A program made the position numbers and the translations under genes. Of a stretch of DNA of 64,000 bases, positions 28,192 through 37,003 are shown piece by piece. Source of the DNA: Pseudoalteromonas citrea (GTDB taxonomy: Bacteria; Pseudomonadota; Gammaproteobacteria; Enterobacterales; Alteromonadaceae); contig NZ_AHBZ03000021.1 in the NCBI RefSeq assembly GCF_000238375.3, forward strand, positions 248,001-312,000. Direction: 5' to 3'. Numbering within the stretch: the first letter of the stretch is position 1; each line of letters opens with the position of its first letter. The notes beneath the pieces were generated by a model, which had not been told where the DNA came from, did not search any database, and worked only from the letters and a program-made list of their open reading frames with translations.

Positions 28192-28593
28192 TACATAATA
28201 ATATGCCAGTCATTGAAAGCCATGGCTGGCATATCTTATCGCCGTTAATTAAAGTCAGAGTCATTATATCGGTCTGATTGATACTAATAATACGATTATG
28301 CTCTTCAATTAGTTACCCCCTCCTCTCTCTAAAACATCCAGAGCCTCCTTTACACAAAGTGATGTTTATAAATTAACGTTATTGACTAAAATTTACATTA
28401 GTTCGATCTACTAAGAAAATGGCAATGTAAATGAAAGGTTACACGCAATAGATTGTAATTTAACTTAACATCGTTTTATATCCTTCCAAAAAAACAGGTC
28501 ATACCACGTATAAAATACCCACAAGGCATTGCAATCCAAGTGTATCTCAGATTACTTCTAGATTACTCAATAACGAGAAATTAAGGATATAAC
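28192..28593. other. Intergenic region between two secreted proteases
   Basis: A 402-base AT-rich region. A hairpin lies just after the kexin gene, and the remainder must hold the promoter of the chymotrypsin-like protease. Nothing else is supportable. Confidence 0.55.
28201..28234 (+). terminator. Hairpin after the kexin-like protease gene
   Basis: ATATGCCAG pairs with CTGGCATAT, and an inner CAT/ATG extends the stem past one mismatch. It starts nine bases after the stop. There is no strong T-run downstream. Confidence 0.55.
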
Positions 28594-30222
28594 ATGAAAA
28601 TAACACTTTCTGCTTTGGCAATCTTCGGCGCTTTAACAAGCACGTACACCTCGGCATCTGAGATAGATATGACGCCAAACATTGTTGGTGGTAGTGAAAC
28701 CCCGGCATACTCAAGACCTTATCAAGTTGCCTTACTCATGAATGGTCGACAAGGTTGTGGTGGTACATTGCTCAGTCGAGATTGGGTGCTCACCGCTGCG
28801 CACTGTTTAGATAGCGCCTCAACCAGTAGCCTCACGGTAAAAATAGGGGCTCACTCGCTATCTCAAAATGATGGCCAAGTATTGCGCGTCTCTCAAATCA
28901 TTAATCATGAACAATGGCGCGGTGCCAACGGTATTCGCTCAGGGTACGACATTGCGGTATTGAGGTTGGCCTCTCCTGCCGACGCAAAATATACCCCCGC
29001 TAAGCTGCCAACCACAGAAATTGAACGTCAGTATGCCAATATCGGTAACGCAGTCACGGTCTCTGGCTGGGGGTTAACCTCAAACAGAGGTCGTCCGAGC
29101 GACCGCTTATTAGAAGTCGCACTACCCGTGATAAGCAATGCCAGTTGCTCTAGCCAGTTAAATTATAATATACCTAGTTCCGTCATTTGTGGCGGTGGTC
29201 AAGGGGGTAAGTCAGCCTGTAATGGTGACAGTGGTGGCCCATATGCTGTGCGAGTTGGTAACGATTTTTACAGCATAGGGACAGTCAGTTGGGGAATTGG
29301 CTGTAGTGGTGCAACCGCATTTACCCGTACAACTAGCTACTTAAACTGGATCAAAGATAAAACAGGTCTGAACGACCCGATTGATGCACCGCCAGTGGCT
29401 GATTTTGATGTACAAGTGAATCAATTCAACGCGCAATTTACTGACCGCTCAAGTGATGATAAAGCCATTGCATCACACTATTGGCAGTTTGGTGATAGCC
29501 AAGGCGGCACATCAAGTGATGTAAACCCGAGTTATCAATTTTCGCAAGCGGGTACCTATACCGTGAGTTTAACGGTTACGGATTCAGCACAACAAACCCA
29601 TACAACGACTAAGTCAGTACAAATTGGCTCAACGATGCCGTGTAATGGGGTAACGCCGTGGAGTGCCACAACGGCCTATGCCTTAGGTGATAAAGTCAGC
29701 TACCAAGGCTTTGAATATGAGGCAACTTGGTGGTCACAAGGGGCAGCCCCAGATAAATATAGCCAAGTTTGGAAAAAAGGCAGTGCCTGCTCAGACACCA
29801 CAGATCCGGCTCCAACTGTCGAGTTTTCAGTGACGACCTCAGGATTAGTTGCCACATTCTCCAACTTAAGTCGCGACAATGGTCAAATCACACAAACAAA
29901 TTGGTTATTTGGTGACGGCAATAGCAGCACTGAATTTTCACCTACACATAGTTACCGAGCTGCTGGTGATTATCAAGTGAGTTTAAGTGTGACAGATGAT
30001 CAGGGGCAAGTGAGCCAAGTGACCAAAACAGTGTCCGTGTCTAATGGCGATAATACAGGATGTAATGGCATTCAGCCTTGGTCTGCAGAGCAAGTTTACC
30101 TTGCGGGTGATCAAGCCACAGTAGGAAATATCATTTATCGCGCGAATTGGTGGGTGCAAGGAGAAAACCCAACATCTTCTGGCCCATGGGGTGCGTGGCA
30201 AGAAAATGGCAAATGCCAATAA
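28594..30222 (+). CDS. Chymotrypsin-like serine protease (S1) with two PKD and two chitin-binding modules
   Basis: A 542-residue secreted protease. Signal peptide about 1-22; the mature end IVGG is at 30-33. The triad is H70 (TAAHC), D119 (GYDIAVLRL) and S213 (NGDSGGP). The residue equivalent to trypsin Asp189 is Ser207, which suggests a chymotrypsin-like rather than trypsin-like pocket. PKD domains lie at about 266-345 and 407-483. CBM5/12 modules at about 350-399 and 490-541 each carry the WW aromatic pair (ATWWSQG, ANWWVQG). Tethering to chitin would place the protease on chitin-protein matrices such as crustacean cuticle (inference). Confidence 0.93.
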   Translation: MKITLSALAIFGALTSTYTSASEIDMTPNIVGGSETPAYSRPYQVALLMNGRQGCGGTLLSRDWVLTAAHCLDSASTSSLTVKIGAHSLSQNDGQVLRVSQIINHEQWRGANGIRSGYDIAVLRLASPADAKYTPAKLPTTEIERQYANIGNAVTVSGWGLTSNRGRPSDRLLEVALPVISNASCSSQLNYNIPSSVICGGGQGGKSACNGDSGGPYAVRVGNDFYSIGTVSWGIGCSGATAFTRTTSYLNWIKDKTGLNDPIDAPPVADFDVQVNQFNAQFTDRSSDDKAIASHYWQFGDSQGGTSSDVNPSYQFSQAGTYTVSLTVTDSAQQTHTTTKSVQIGSTMPCNGVTPWSATTAYALGDKVSYQGFEYEATWWSQGAAPDKYSQVWKKGSACSDTTDPAPTVEFSVTTSGLVATFSNLSRDNGQITQTNWLFGDGNSSTEFSPTHSYRAAGDYQVSLSVTDDQGQVSQVTKTVSVSNGDNTGCNGIQPWSAEQVYLAGDQATVGNIIYRANWWVQGENPTSSGPWGAWQENGKCQ

Positions 30223-30272
30223 AAATTAAGGTAATTGTTTTATTAGTCTTTCAACCTGACTTTTAAAAAACC

Positions 30273-30331
30273 TAAGTCCCATGTAATCTGAGCGGTATGA
30301 ACAACATACTTGTCTAACTTCATGGGACTTA
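30273..30331 (+). promoter_or_regulatory. Inverted repeat enclosing the start codon of the next gene
   Basis: TAAGTCCCATG (30273-30283) and CATGGGACTTA (30321-30331) form a perfect 11-bp inverted repeat separated by 37 bases. The ATG of the downstream gene lies inside the right arm. In mRNA this stem would hide the start codon, as in translational attenuators; alternatively it is a DNA dyad. Confidence 0.55.
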
Positions 30332-31521
30332 ATCAACAAACTTCATCTGAATTAATGCGTCTTGGCGAACGTATAAAAAGCGTGCTTAAACTCGCCCTTT
30401 CGGACCTTACACCGCATGTTCACAGTATCAACTCTCTGACTACGTTTTTAAATTATCATCGCTCCAATAGTCAGCGGGTATTTACAGCGCAAAAGTCAGC
30501 CGACGGCCATCAAGTCCTGTGTGCACTGCCCGGCGTCAAAGCATTACAAGAGTTTATCGAAAAAGCGTCACCGTATATTTCGATCTCAACCCATGAAAAG
30601 TTAAGTAAAGCTCATCAACTCTATGCTAATGCCATCGCACAAAATGCGTCAAGCCATGCCGATTTAAAGCGTCAGTTAAACGCATTACATGATAAAAAAG
30701 GCCCATCTAAAAGCGATAATCGAGCACAGTTATATTACGCAGCTAAATCACTATTGGGTTTCAGCGTTGAGCATGTGTGCTGTAGCTATGTATTGACGGT
30801 CAACCCAAGCAATAATCACTTTTTGCAAGAAGTCGCGATGGTTAGTAAGCTAGGTATACAACGCTCACCAGATGCAGCCCCCTTTGTGCAATTTTATTCT
30901 CACCCACACCCAAGTGATTTTGATAAACCCGCTCGCTTAACCCAAACATCAAAAATAGAACAAAATAAGTTCAGTATTGGCATTGTCGAACCACTTTCTT
31001 CTGCCGGGTTTTATAATGCCTATACCAGCTACTCAGTCAGTAATTCAGGAATGGTTTTTGATGATATTCCAAACGTAAACACATTAGATGCCACATTTAT
31101 ATTCAATAACCCAGATGAACTTGTCAATCCACTTACCCACAGTAGCCAATGTACATCAACCAGTATCTCAATTAAAAACCCCGCAAAAAAGCTCACTCTA
31201 CTGGTTTTTGTTGATAAAAAGATTAATGCCACCAGCAACGTGAAAGTTGGCTGTTACCATGGCAATCAGAAAGTCGAAGAAGGAAAGCTCAATGCCGCAG
31301 ACATGTGGACAGAGCGGCTACCTGATTTCCCGCAATTACAGGTTGTTTCATTAGAGTCGCCACAAAACTATATTACTGAACATCCTGAGCTGGCTGAAAA
31401 GATCGCATTTTTACTCAATTACAGTGAACTCGAAGATACCCAATTTGCTTGCTATGTGATGGAAGTAGATTTTCCGATTTGGTCTTCTACTTATCGTATT
31501 TATTTTGAGCACAGTGAATAA
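30322..31521 (+). CDS. Uncharacterised protein, 399 aa
   Basis: A long intact frame encoding a soluble-looking 399-residue protein with no signal peptide or membrane helix. The first 140 residues are probably helical (GERIKSVLKLALSDL, THEKLSKAHQLYANA). The rest is beta-rich, with no recognised catalytic motif. I do not recognise the family. No good ribosome-binding site precedes either the ATG at 30322 or the in-frame TTG at 30310, and the ATG is inside a perfect inverted repeat. It converges on the phosphoesterase gene. Confidence 0.65.
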   Translation: MGLNQQTSSELMRLGERIKSVLKLALSDLTPHVHSINSLTTFLNYHRSNSQRVFTAQKSADGHQVLCALPGVKALQEFIEKASPYISISTHEKLSKAHQLYANAIAQNASSHADLKRQLNALHDKKGPSKSDNRAQLYYAAKSLLGFSVEHVCCSYVLTVNPSNNHFLQEVAMVSKLGIQRSPDAAPFVQFYSHPHPSDFDKPARLTQTSKIEQNKFSIGIVEPLSSAGFYNAYTSYSVSNSGMVFDDIPNVNTLDATFIFNNPDELVNPLTHSSQCTSTSISIKNPAKKLTLLVFVDKKINATSNVKVGCYHGNQKVEEGKLNAADMWTERLPDFPQLQVVSLESPQNYITEHPELAEKIAFLLNYSELEDTQFACYVMEVDFPIWSSTYRIYFEHSE

Positions 31522-31555
31522 ATAAACGTATTGCGTTACAAAACCTGATTACCTT

Positions 31556-31588
31556 CCGTAGGCAGCATAGTTAATATGTTGCCTACGG
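31556..31588. terminator. Bidirectional hairpin between convergent genes
   Basis: CCGTAGGCA-G-CATA pairs with TATG-T-TGCCTACGG (13 pairs, one mismatch, 5-nt loop) in the 87-bp gap between convergent genes. No T-run on either side. Confidence 0.6.
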
Positions 31589-31608
31589 CCGCTTCATTCA
31601 TACATCAT

Positions 31609-32919
31609 TTAATCACTGCGGTGTTCAAAACTAAACGCTTGCTCTTTAATAAGCTCACCAGAGCCTGAACTCGGCGTACTATAAAACTGCACTTGCAATT
31701 TATCGTCTTGATTATTTAACGTGATATGCGCGAAGCCCCATGTAAAACTCTTTGACCAAACTAAATCATACTCTGGATAACGCTTTTCTTGCTGCTGTGC
31801 AAATGGCGTGTGCTTCCCCCGCATTTTTGATGCCGCCCCACTAATTATAAGTGGTAATTTGGCTTTTTTATTGCCAGGCAATACACGTGAGCAATCATCT
31901 GTTAATAGCTCTAAATCGTGTTCATGCCCTGCAATATAAGCATCGGCATATTCACAAAGCTCAGGCAAAATCAAACGCCGCAAAACATGACCTTCGTCGT
32001 ACTTACTGCCGCCAATAGACCAGAGAATATGATGTCCATATACAATTTTCCATTTTGCTGTCGAGCTTTTCAAACCATTAGCTAACCAAGCCAGTTGCTT
32101 ATGATCTTCCCCATTAATCGGCACTTCATGACGCTCTATGTCTTCAATTTCAGCTTCACCACTTGCCAATGCTGTTGCAAGCCCTTGCTCCGAGCCATCA
32201 CTACGCAGAGGGATTTCATAATAATGCTGACCTGATAAAAGCATGTTCGTATCGAGTACAAAAAACTCCACATCATTTCCCGCATTACCTTGTTTAAAGC
32301 TGTAGTAACCGCGCTCATCCATATGAAAGTTAGGCTGAGAGGCCATCCATTTTGTTTGTAACGCAACGCCCTTTCTAGAGGTTTTCCAATCGTGATTACC
32401 CAATGCCGAATACACAACGAGATCAGGTTGCTGTGTAAATAGCGGTTGCAACGGCTTTAAAATCAAATCATCCATACGCTTTTGGTCATCTTTACCATCG
32501 TTCGCATCAGCACCATCAGGGTATATGTTGTCACCCAATTGAATCGCAAATTGACATAACTCAGAGGAACATAGCTGCGCCATCGCTTTACCAACCGCTA
32601 TCGCCCCCCCTTGCTCCGTGGCAATGTTCGTTTCTGGATAGACATAAATAGGTGCATGATTGAACTCTTCTAACGGGCGATGTTCTGCTATCCAGTCTTT
32701 TTTCTCTGCTGCAATAAATTGCGTTTTGGTTTTGGGATTAACAATATGTTTAGTCTTTGGGTAATCGGTATGATAGCCCCCGTCACCCAAGGCCAAAAAA
32801 GCGATACGATTGGTGCTACTCGGTTGTTGTGCATTATTACTGAAAGCCGTACTGGCGCACCCAGCTAAAATAGTCGACGTCGCTACCATGCTATAAAATA
32901 AAAAGTTGTTCATGTTCAT
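31609..32919 (-). CDS. Lipoprotein metallophosphoesterase
   Basis: A 436-residue calcineurin-like phosphoesterase with a lipoprotein signal (TILAGC). Metal-binding motifs occur in order: LALGDGG, QLGDNIYPDG (GDxxY as in purple acid phosphatases), ALGNHDW, VYGHHILWS and AGHEHDLELL. It would hydrolyse phosphomonoesters or diesters at the periplasmic or outer face. It lies 43 bases downstream of a TonB-dependent receptor on the same strand, so the pair likely captures and dephosphorylates an external phosphorylated nutrient (inference). Confidence 0.88.
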   Translation of the reverse strand: MNMNNFLFYSMVATSTILAGCASTAFSNNAQQPSSTNRIAFLALGDGGYHTDYPKTKHIVNPKTKTQFIAAEKKDWIAEHRPLEEFNHAPIYVYPETNIATEQGGAIAVGKAMAQLCSSELCQFAIQLGDNIYPDGADANDGKDDQKRMDDLILKPLQPLFTQQPDLVVYSALGNHDWKTSRKGVALQTKWMASQPNFHMDERGYYSFKQGNAGNDVEFFVLDTNMLLSGQHYYEIPLRSDGSEQGLATALASGEAEIEDIERHEVPINGEDHKQLAWLANGLKSSTAKWKIVYGHHILWSIGGSKYDEGHVLRRLILPELCEYADAYIAGHEHDLELLTDDCSRVLPGNKKAKLPLIISGAASKMRGKHTPFAQQQEKRYPEYDLVWSKSFTWGFAHITLNNQDDKLQVQFYSTPSSGSGELIKEQAFSFEHRSD

Positions 32920-32962
32920 TGCCGCCAGCTCTCACTAACGGCCCTCTTCAATTTTCAAAAAA

Positions 32963-35749
32963 CTATAGTGATGTCAATGTAAAGCCCAGTTCAAAAGAGC
33001 GACCATAGCTTTCATATTGGTAGTTATAATCTGACGTGCCGTGATATGCATAGTAAGGTTCATCCGTTAAATTAACGGCATTGAAATACAGTTGTGCTTG
33101 CTCAGTTACATAATACTTTGCACTAAAATCGAGTTGCATATGCGCGTCTTGGTAGACACGAGCCCCATTTTCTTCAAACATAAAGCTCTTGCTTTTATAG
33201 CTAGTACTGAGTCGTGCGCTGATGCTGCGGCTCTCATAGCCCAACATGATATTGGCAACAACATCTGATTGGTTTGGTAATTTATCATCAGCATCAATGA
33301 AGGTACCATTGGCAGAAAACATCAAGCCATTATTAAAGTTTTTTGTATACGCAAGTTCAAGCCCAGTTAAGCTGGCTGCTCCTCCATTCACTGCTTGAAC
33401 AACTTCTTTGTACCCCTCCCAGAGTCCGTTATCCTGCACTTGTTCAATACTGATAAAGTTATCTATGTCTTTATAAAATATCCCAGCGGATATCACACCA
33501 ATATTACCTGGGTAATACTCTATCGACATATCCAAATTATTAGATTCATAGGGGTCAAGCGCAGGGTTACCCACTTCTGCTTTGCGCTCCACTTCGATGT
33601 TGCCATCCTCTAGAGTTGTTTCAGTTTCGACTATTTGAAATGCCGCAGCATCCGAAAATCCAGGGCGCGCAATGGTGTTAGTATACGCAAAACGCGTAAC
33701 AAGCTGTTCTGTAAAGTCGTAACGGACCGTTAAATTGGGCATAATATGGTCGTAGTCTTTATCAGCACTAAATCTGCTTATATTAACTCGTTCAGTATCG
33801 GTGATCTCATCTTTAATTAACTCAACCTTGTTACCTAATGTGCTAAAGTCAGTGCCTTCATAACGTACACCACCAATCACTTGCCATTGACCCATATCAA
33901 CCGTCAGCATCGCATAGGCACTTAGCACTTCCTCGGAAATATGGTAACTGCGGCCTTTACTGTCAATATCTGTATCTAACTGATTAATATCAAACTGCGC
34001 TCGGTTTGTTTTCACAAATTGGGCAATACCAGCGCGAGATAAACCTGGCCCGAAATCACCGATACTATATGAAGGTGATGCACTACCAAATTGACTGGCT
34101 AATGCATCATCAAAGCCACCATCAAAAACGGTCGCATGGGTATCATTAACTTTTTCCCGCTCTGAGTATTTGACACCGAATTTGAGTTCACTATTAAAAC
34201 CAGAAACAACAAAATCTTTTGATAAATCAATTTTTAAACTTGTTGCGTCATCTTCGGTACTATTGTTTTCCCACACAACTTCATCCAGTTCAAAACGGTG
34301 TAAATCGTGTGCAGCATCATTACGGCTTAAGGTAGGTGTTTCACCTAAGCTACCATATCCTATCATGAGGCTTTCAGCTGAAAAATCAGCATCAATACGG
34401 TTAGGTTCTTTTTCGCTAGATTTTGAGTAACCCACACTATATTCAACAAACCACTCTCTCAGTTGATGTTGACCCCCTAGCACCAGCGACATAATTTTTT
34501 GAGACTCATAGCGGTCTTTTGTATCTCTATCCATTTCAGCATTGCTGAATACCGCAGAGGTAGTCGTATGAGCCCCTGCGACCAATGTCCCTTTCTCAAA
34601 TTTGTATTCATTGCGCTGACGAAACTCATCATCTGAGAACTCACTAAACAGTGTGCGTAAGTAATATTTACTCAATTGGCTTGATTGTAAATCTAAATTC
34701 AGTGCCGCCCCTACTCGTTCGCGCTTGATCACATAATGGCGTTGCTCTATTTCTTGTGCACCAAATAGGCTCACATCTGCGCCTGTAGTGTCTTCAACAT
34801 CAAACAATTGCCAGCCACCGTCAGTTTCCATATTGTGTGAACCGAACTGGCGCTGTGACCAAGAAACGGCCGCGGCAACACCTAAATCATACTGTTTCGA
34901 CAAAGCGACTATATCGGTGAAACTCCCTGATAACTTTGGACTCGTTTTATCAACTTGCGTATTATTCGTTGCCTGTGCAGTAACACTATAACTGCGGCCT
35001 TCTCTATCAAAAGCACTTAAACTTTTAACTTCAATGCTCCCGCCAATTGCACTGGCATCCATATCAGGGGTGACTGTTTTGCTCACCTCTAAGCTTTGCA
35101 CTAATTCACTGGGGATCACATCCATAGCGACACTGCGCACCCCCGATTCAGGTGACGGTACATTCGCTCCGTTTATCGTGACGTTATTTAAACTCGGGTC
35201 AATCCCCCGGATCCCAACAAAACGACCCTCCCCCTGATCTCGCTGAATAAACATGCCTGGCAGTCGCTGTAACGCCTCTGCTGCATTTTGGTCTGGTAGT
35301 TGGCCGATTGAGTCACTACTTACAATTGATTTAATGCCCACCGCATTCTTTTGCCGGTTCAAAGCACCAGCTTGTCCTGCACGCTGGCCAACCGCAATCA
35401 CATTCTCTAGTAAAGCCTCACCTGTTCCTAATTGGATATGTTCCGTGACAGCTTTGCCTGCAATAATACGGATCTCTCGCTCAACAGAAGGCGCGCCCAG
35501 GTAATCAACCACTAATGTGTATTGACCTTCAGGTAAATTACGTAACTTAAATGAACCATCTCGCGCAGAATTTACACTGCGTCCGAGTTCTTTAATCGTC
35601 ACTTTCGCCCCTTCAAAATAAATTGAATGAGCTTGATCACTGATCCGCCCTTGGAGCGTATTAGCGTAGCTACTTGTAGCCAGTAAGGCACAGGTCGTTG
35701 CCAAAGCCAATTTTGAGCGGATGAATTTTGACGGGGTTGATACTTTCAT
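32963..35749 (-). CDS. TonB-dependent receptor with N-terminal carboxypeptidase-regulatory-like domain
   Basis: A 928-residue outer-membrane receptor. A signal peptide precedes a carboxypeptidase-D regulatory-like beta domain (RISDQAHSIYFEGAKVTIKE to VVDYLGAP). Then come the plug (DQNAAEALQRLPGMFIQRDQ, IRGIDPSLNNVTINGANV) and a 22-strand barrel ending in aromatic GFTLTSL. This type imports oligosaccharides or other large nutrients rather than classic siderophores. The ATG at 35749 is preferred on signal-peptide geometry; an upstream ATG at 35776 is possible. It is cotranscribed with the phosphoesterase and diverges from a GGDEF/AraC pair. Confidence 0.9.
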   Translation of the reverse strand: MKVSTPSKFIRSKLALATTCALLATSSYANTLQGRISDQAHSIYFEGAKVTIKELGRSVNSARDGSFKLRNLPEGQYTLVVDYLGAPSVEREIRIIAGKAVTEHIQLGTGEALLENVIAVGQRAGQAGALNRQKNAVGIKSIVSSDSIGQLPDQNAAEALQRLPGMFIQRDQGEGRFVGIRGIDPSLNNVTINGANVPSPESGVRSVAMDVIPSELVQSLEVSKTVTPDMDASAIGGSIEVKSLSAFDREGRSYSVTAQATNNTQVDKTSPKLSGSFTDIVALSKQYDLGVAAAVSWSQRQFGSHNMETDGGWQLFDVEDTTGADVSLFGAQEIEQRHYVIKRERVGAALNLDLQSSQLSKYYLRTLFSEFSDDEFRQRNEYKFEKGTLVAGAHTTTSAVFSNAEMDRDTKDRYESQKIMSLVLGGQHQLREWFVEYSVGYSKSSEKEPNRIDADFSAESLMIGYGSLGETPTLSRNDAAHDLHRFELDEVVWENNSTEDDATSLKIDLSKDFVVSGFNSELKFGVKYSEREKVNDTHATVFDGGFDDALASQFGSASPSYSIGDFGPGLSRAGIAQFVKTNRAQFDINQLDTDIDSKGRSYHISEEVLSAYAMLTVDMGQWQVIGGVRYEGTDFSTLGNKVELIKDEITDTERVNISRFSADKDYDHIMPNLTVRYDFTEQLVTRFAYTNTIARPGFSDAAAFQIVETETTLEDGNIEVERKAEVGNPALDPYESNNLDMSIEYYPGNIGVISAGIFYKDIDNFISIEQVQDNGLWEGYKEVVQAVNGGAASLTGLELAYTKNFNNGLMFSANGTFIDADDKLPNQSDVVANIMLGYESRSISARLSTSYKSKSFMFEENGARVYQDAHMQLDFSAKYYVTEQAQLYFNAVNLTDEPYYAYHGTSDYNYQYESYGRSFELGFTLTSL

Positions 35750-35872
35750 TTTAATTCTCTTTTTGCACAGGATCATTAGTTCCGCTTTAAGCGGCAGTGC
35801 GGCAAAGGTAAGTAAAAGCTATGAAAGAAATATGTCACTACAAACGTGATACATTGAAAAGGTGCACTTAAT

Positions 35873-35890
35873 AAGGTCATTTTTGACCTT
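35873..35890. promoter_or_regulatory. Operator candidate AAGGTCA-TTTT-TGACCTT
   Basis: A perfect 7-bp inverted repeat with a 4-base spacer, upstream of the TonB receptor gene. A further half-site TTTGACCT lies about 20 bases to the right, consistent with cooperative binding by a regulator. Confidence 0.55.
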
Positions 35891-35961
35891 TACAGTGACT
35901 TATGAGCTTATTTGACCTCCCATACTCCGTATTTTGCTGGCTTAATTGCAATAAATAGTCG

Positions 35962-35977
35962 AAAAACCGCGGTTTTT
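35962..35977. promoter_or_regulatory. 16-bp perfect palindrome AAAAACCGCGGTTTTT
   Basis: A spacer-free 16-bp palindrome in the divergent region, about 110 bases upstream of the GGDEF-protein gene. It resembles a regulator-binding site more than a terminator, since it is far from any gene end. Confidence 0.5.
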
Positions 35978-36088
35978 GTCATAATTACGTACACTTTAAT
36001 GAGCTAAAGTGACCCTATTAGCATAAAGCAGATCCTTATAAAGTAATTTAGAACGCCGTAAACAACTCCCATAAAGACAGCGACACCT

Positions 36089-37003
36089 ATGCCTCATTCT
36101 TTTATTAAACTCCATACAACATTATTAACTACATTGCTTTTGATGCTTTGCTTCACGCTATTCATAGTCTATCAACTCGGTACCTTAAAACCTTTACAAG
36201 AAATCGATTGGATTGACTGTATTGGCGAAGGGGGGATCACGGTAATGACCCTAATTTGGCTGCTTGCCACCCTCGTAATGCGGCCCAAGGGTTTAGTCAC
36301 AAATTTACTATTTTTTGGTCTCAGCGCACTACACATTTCTTTATTATTAGACTTTTTAGATGAGTTTTTCATCTTCTCGCACCATTACAGCTGGCTAAGT
36401 AGCCTAGAGGCTTTTCCGGCCGTTATTGGCATGGGTATTATGAGCGTTGCGATGTATTATTGGAGCCATGAGCAACACGTCCTCAATCACCTACTTACCA
36501 AAAAAGAACGCTTTTATCGCACTCATGGTTTACATGACTTTATTACCGGCTTATATCGTGCTGATTACATGAAACGGCAGATTGAACAAGAACTCTGTGG
36601 GCTGTCTCAATCATCGCAGTGCTTCTGTGTTGCTTTATTTGATATCAAGGGCTTTGCACATTTTAATCTTCAGCATGGTTCCCTACGTGCCAATAACTTA
36701 CTGTTTGATATTGGTCAAATAATCACTTTAAACCTGCGCAATACCGACTTAGCGTGTCGTTTTGCCTCAGACCGATTTATCGTGCTATTACCTAAAACCA
36801 ATCACTTAGAAGCCACCTACATTACCGAGCAAGTAGCCAAAATGGTGGCACAACATACCCCCTATGACCTAAATCAAACCATAACAGGCTTTAGTCAACT
36901 GCATTGTCATTGTGTTGAGGCCACGAATACAGACACGCTCACAACTTTACTTTTTCAACTAAACGAAGGATTAGCGCAACAAAAAAGAGCATTAGTGGCA
37001 TGA
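36089..37003 (+). CDS. Membrane protein with degenerate GGDEF domain
   Basis: A 304-residue protein with about four N-terminal transmembrane helices (residues ~10-130) and a C-terminal GGDEF-fold domain beginning HDFITGLYRADYMKRQIEQ. The signature loop reads CRFASDRFIVLLP in place of GGDEF, so diguanylate cyclase activity is improbable. It may sense and signal through protein contact. Its stop overlaps the start of an AraC regulator (ATGA), so the two are made together. This suggests membrane sensing coupled to transcription control of the neighbouring receptor genes (inference). Confidence 0.8.
   Translation: MPHSFIKLHTTLLTTLLLMLCFTLFIVYQLGTLKPLQEIDWIDCIGEGGITVMTLIWLLATLVMRPKGLVTNLLFFGLSALHISLLLDFLDEFFIFSHHYSWLSSLEAFPAVIGMGIMSVAMYYWSHEQHVLNHLLTKKERFYRTHGLHDFITGLYRADYMKRQIEQELCGLSQSSQCFCVALFDIKGFAHFNLQHGSLRANNLLFDIGQIITLNLRNTDLACRFASDRFIVLLPKTNHLEATYITEQVAKMVAQHTPYDLNQTITGFSQLHCHCVEATNTDTLTTLLFQLNEGLAQQKRALVA

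Larger units (their letters stand above)
35750..36088. promoter_or_regulatory. Divergent control region, receptor versus GGDEF-AraC
   Basis: A 339-base region holding two perfect dyads (35873-35890 and 35962-35977) and an additional TTTGACCT half-site near 35909. No ORF. It must carry both divergent promoters. Confidence 0.6.
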
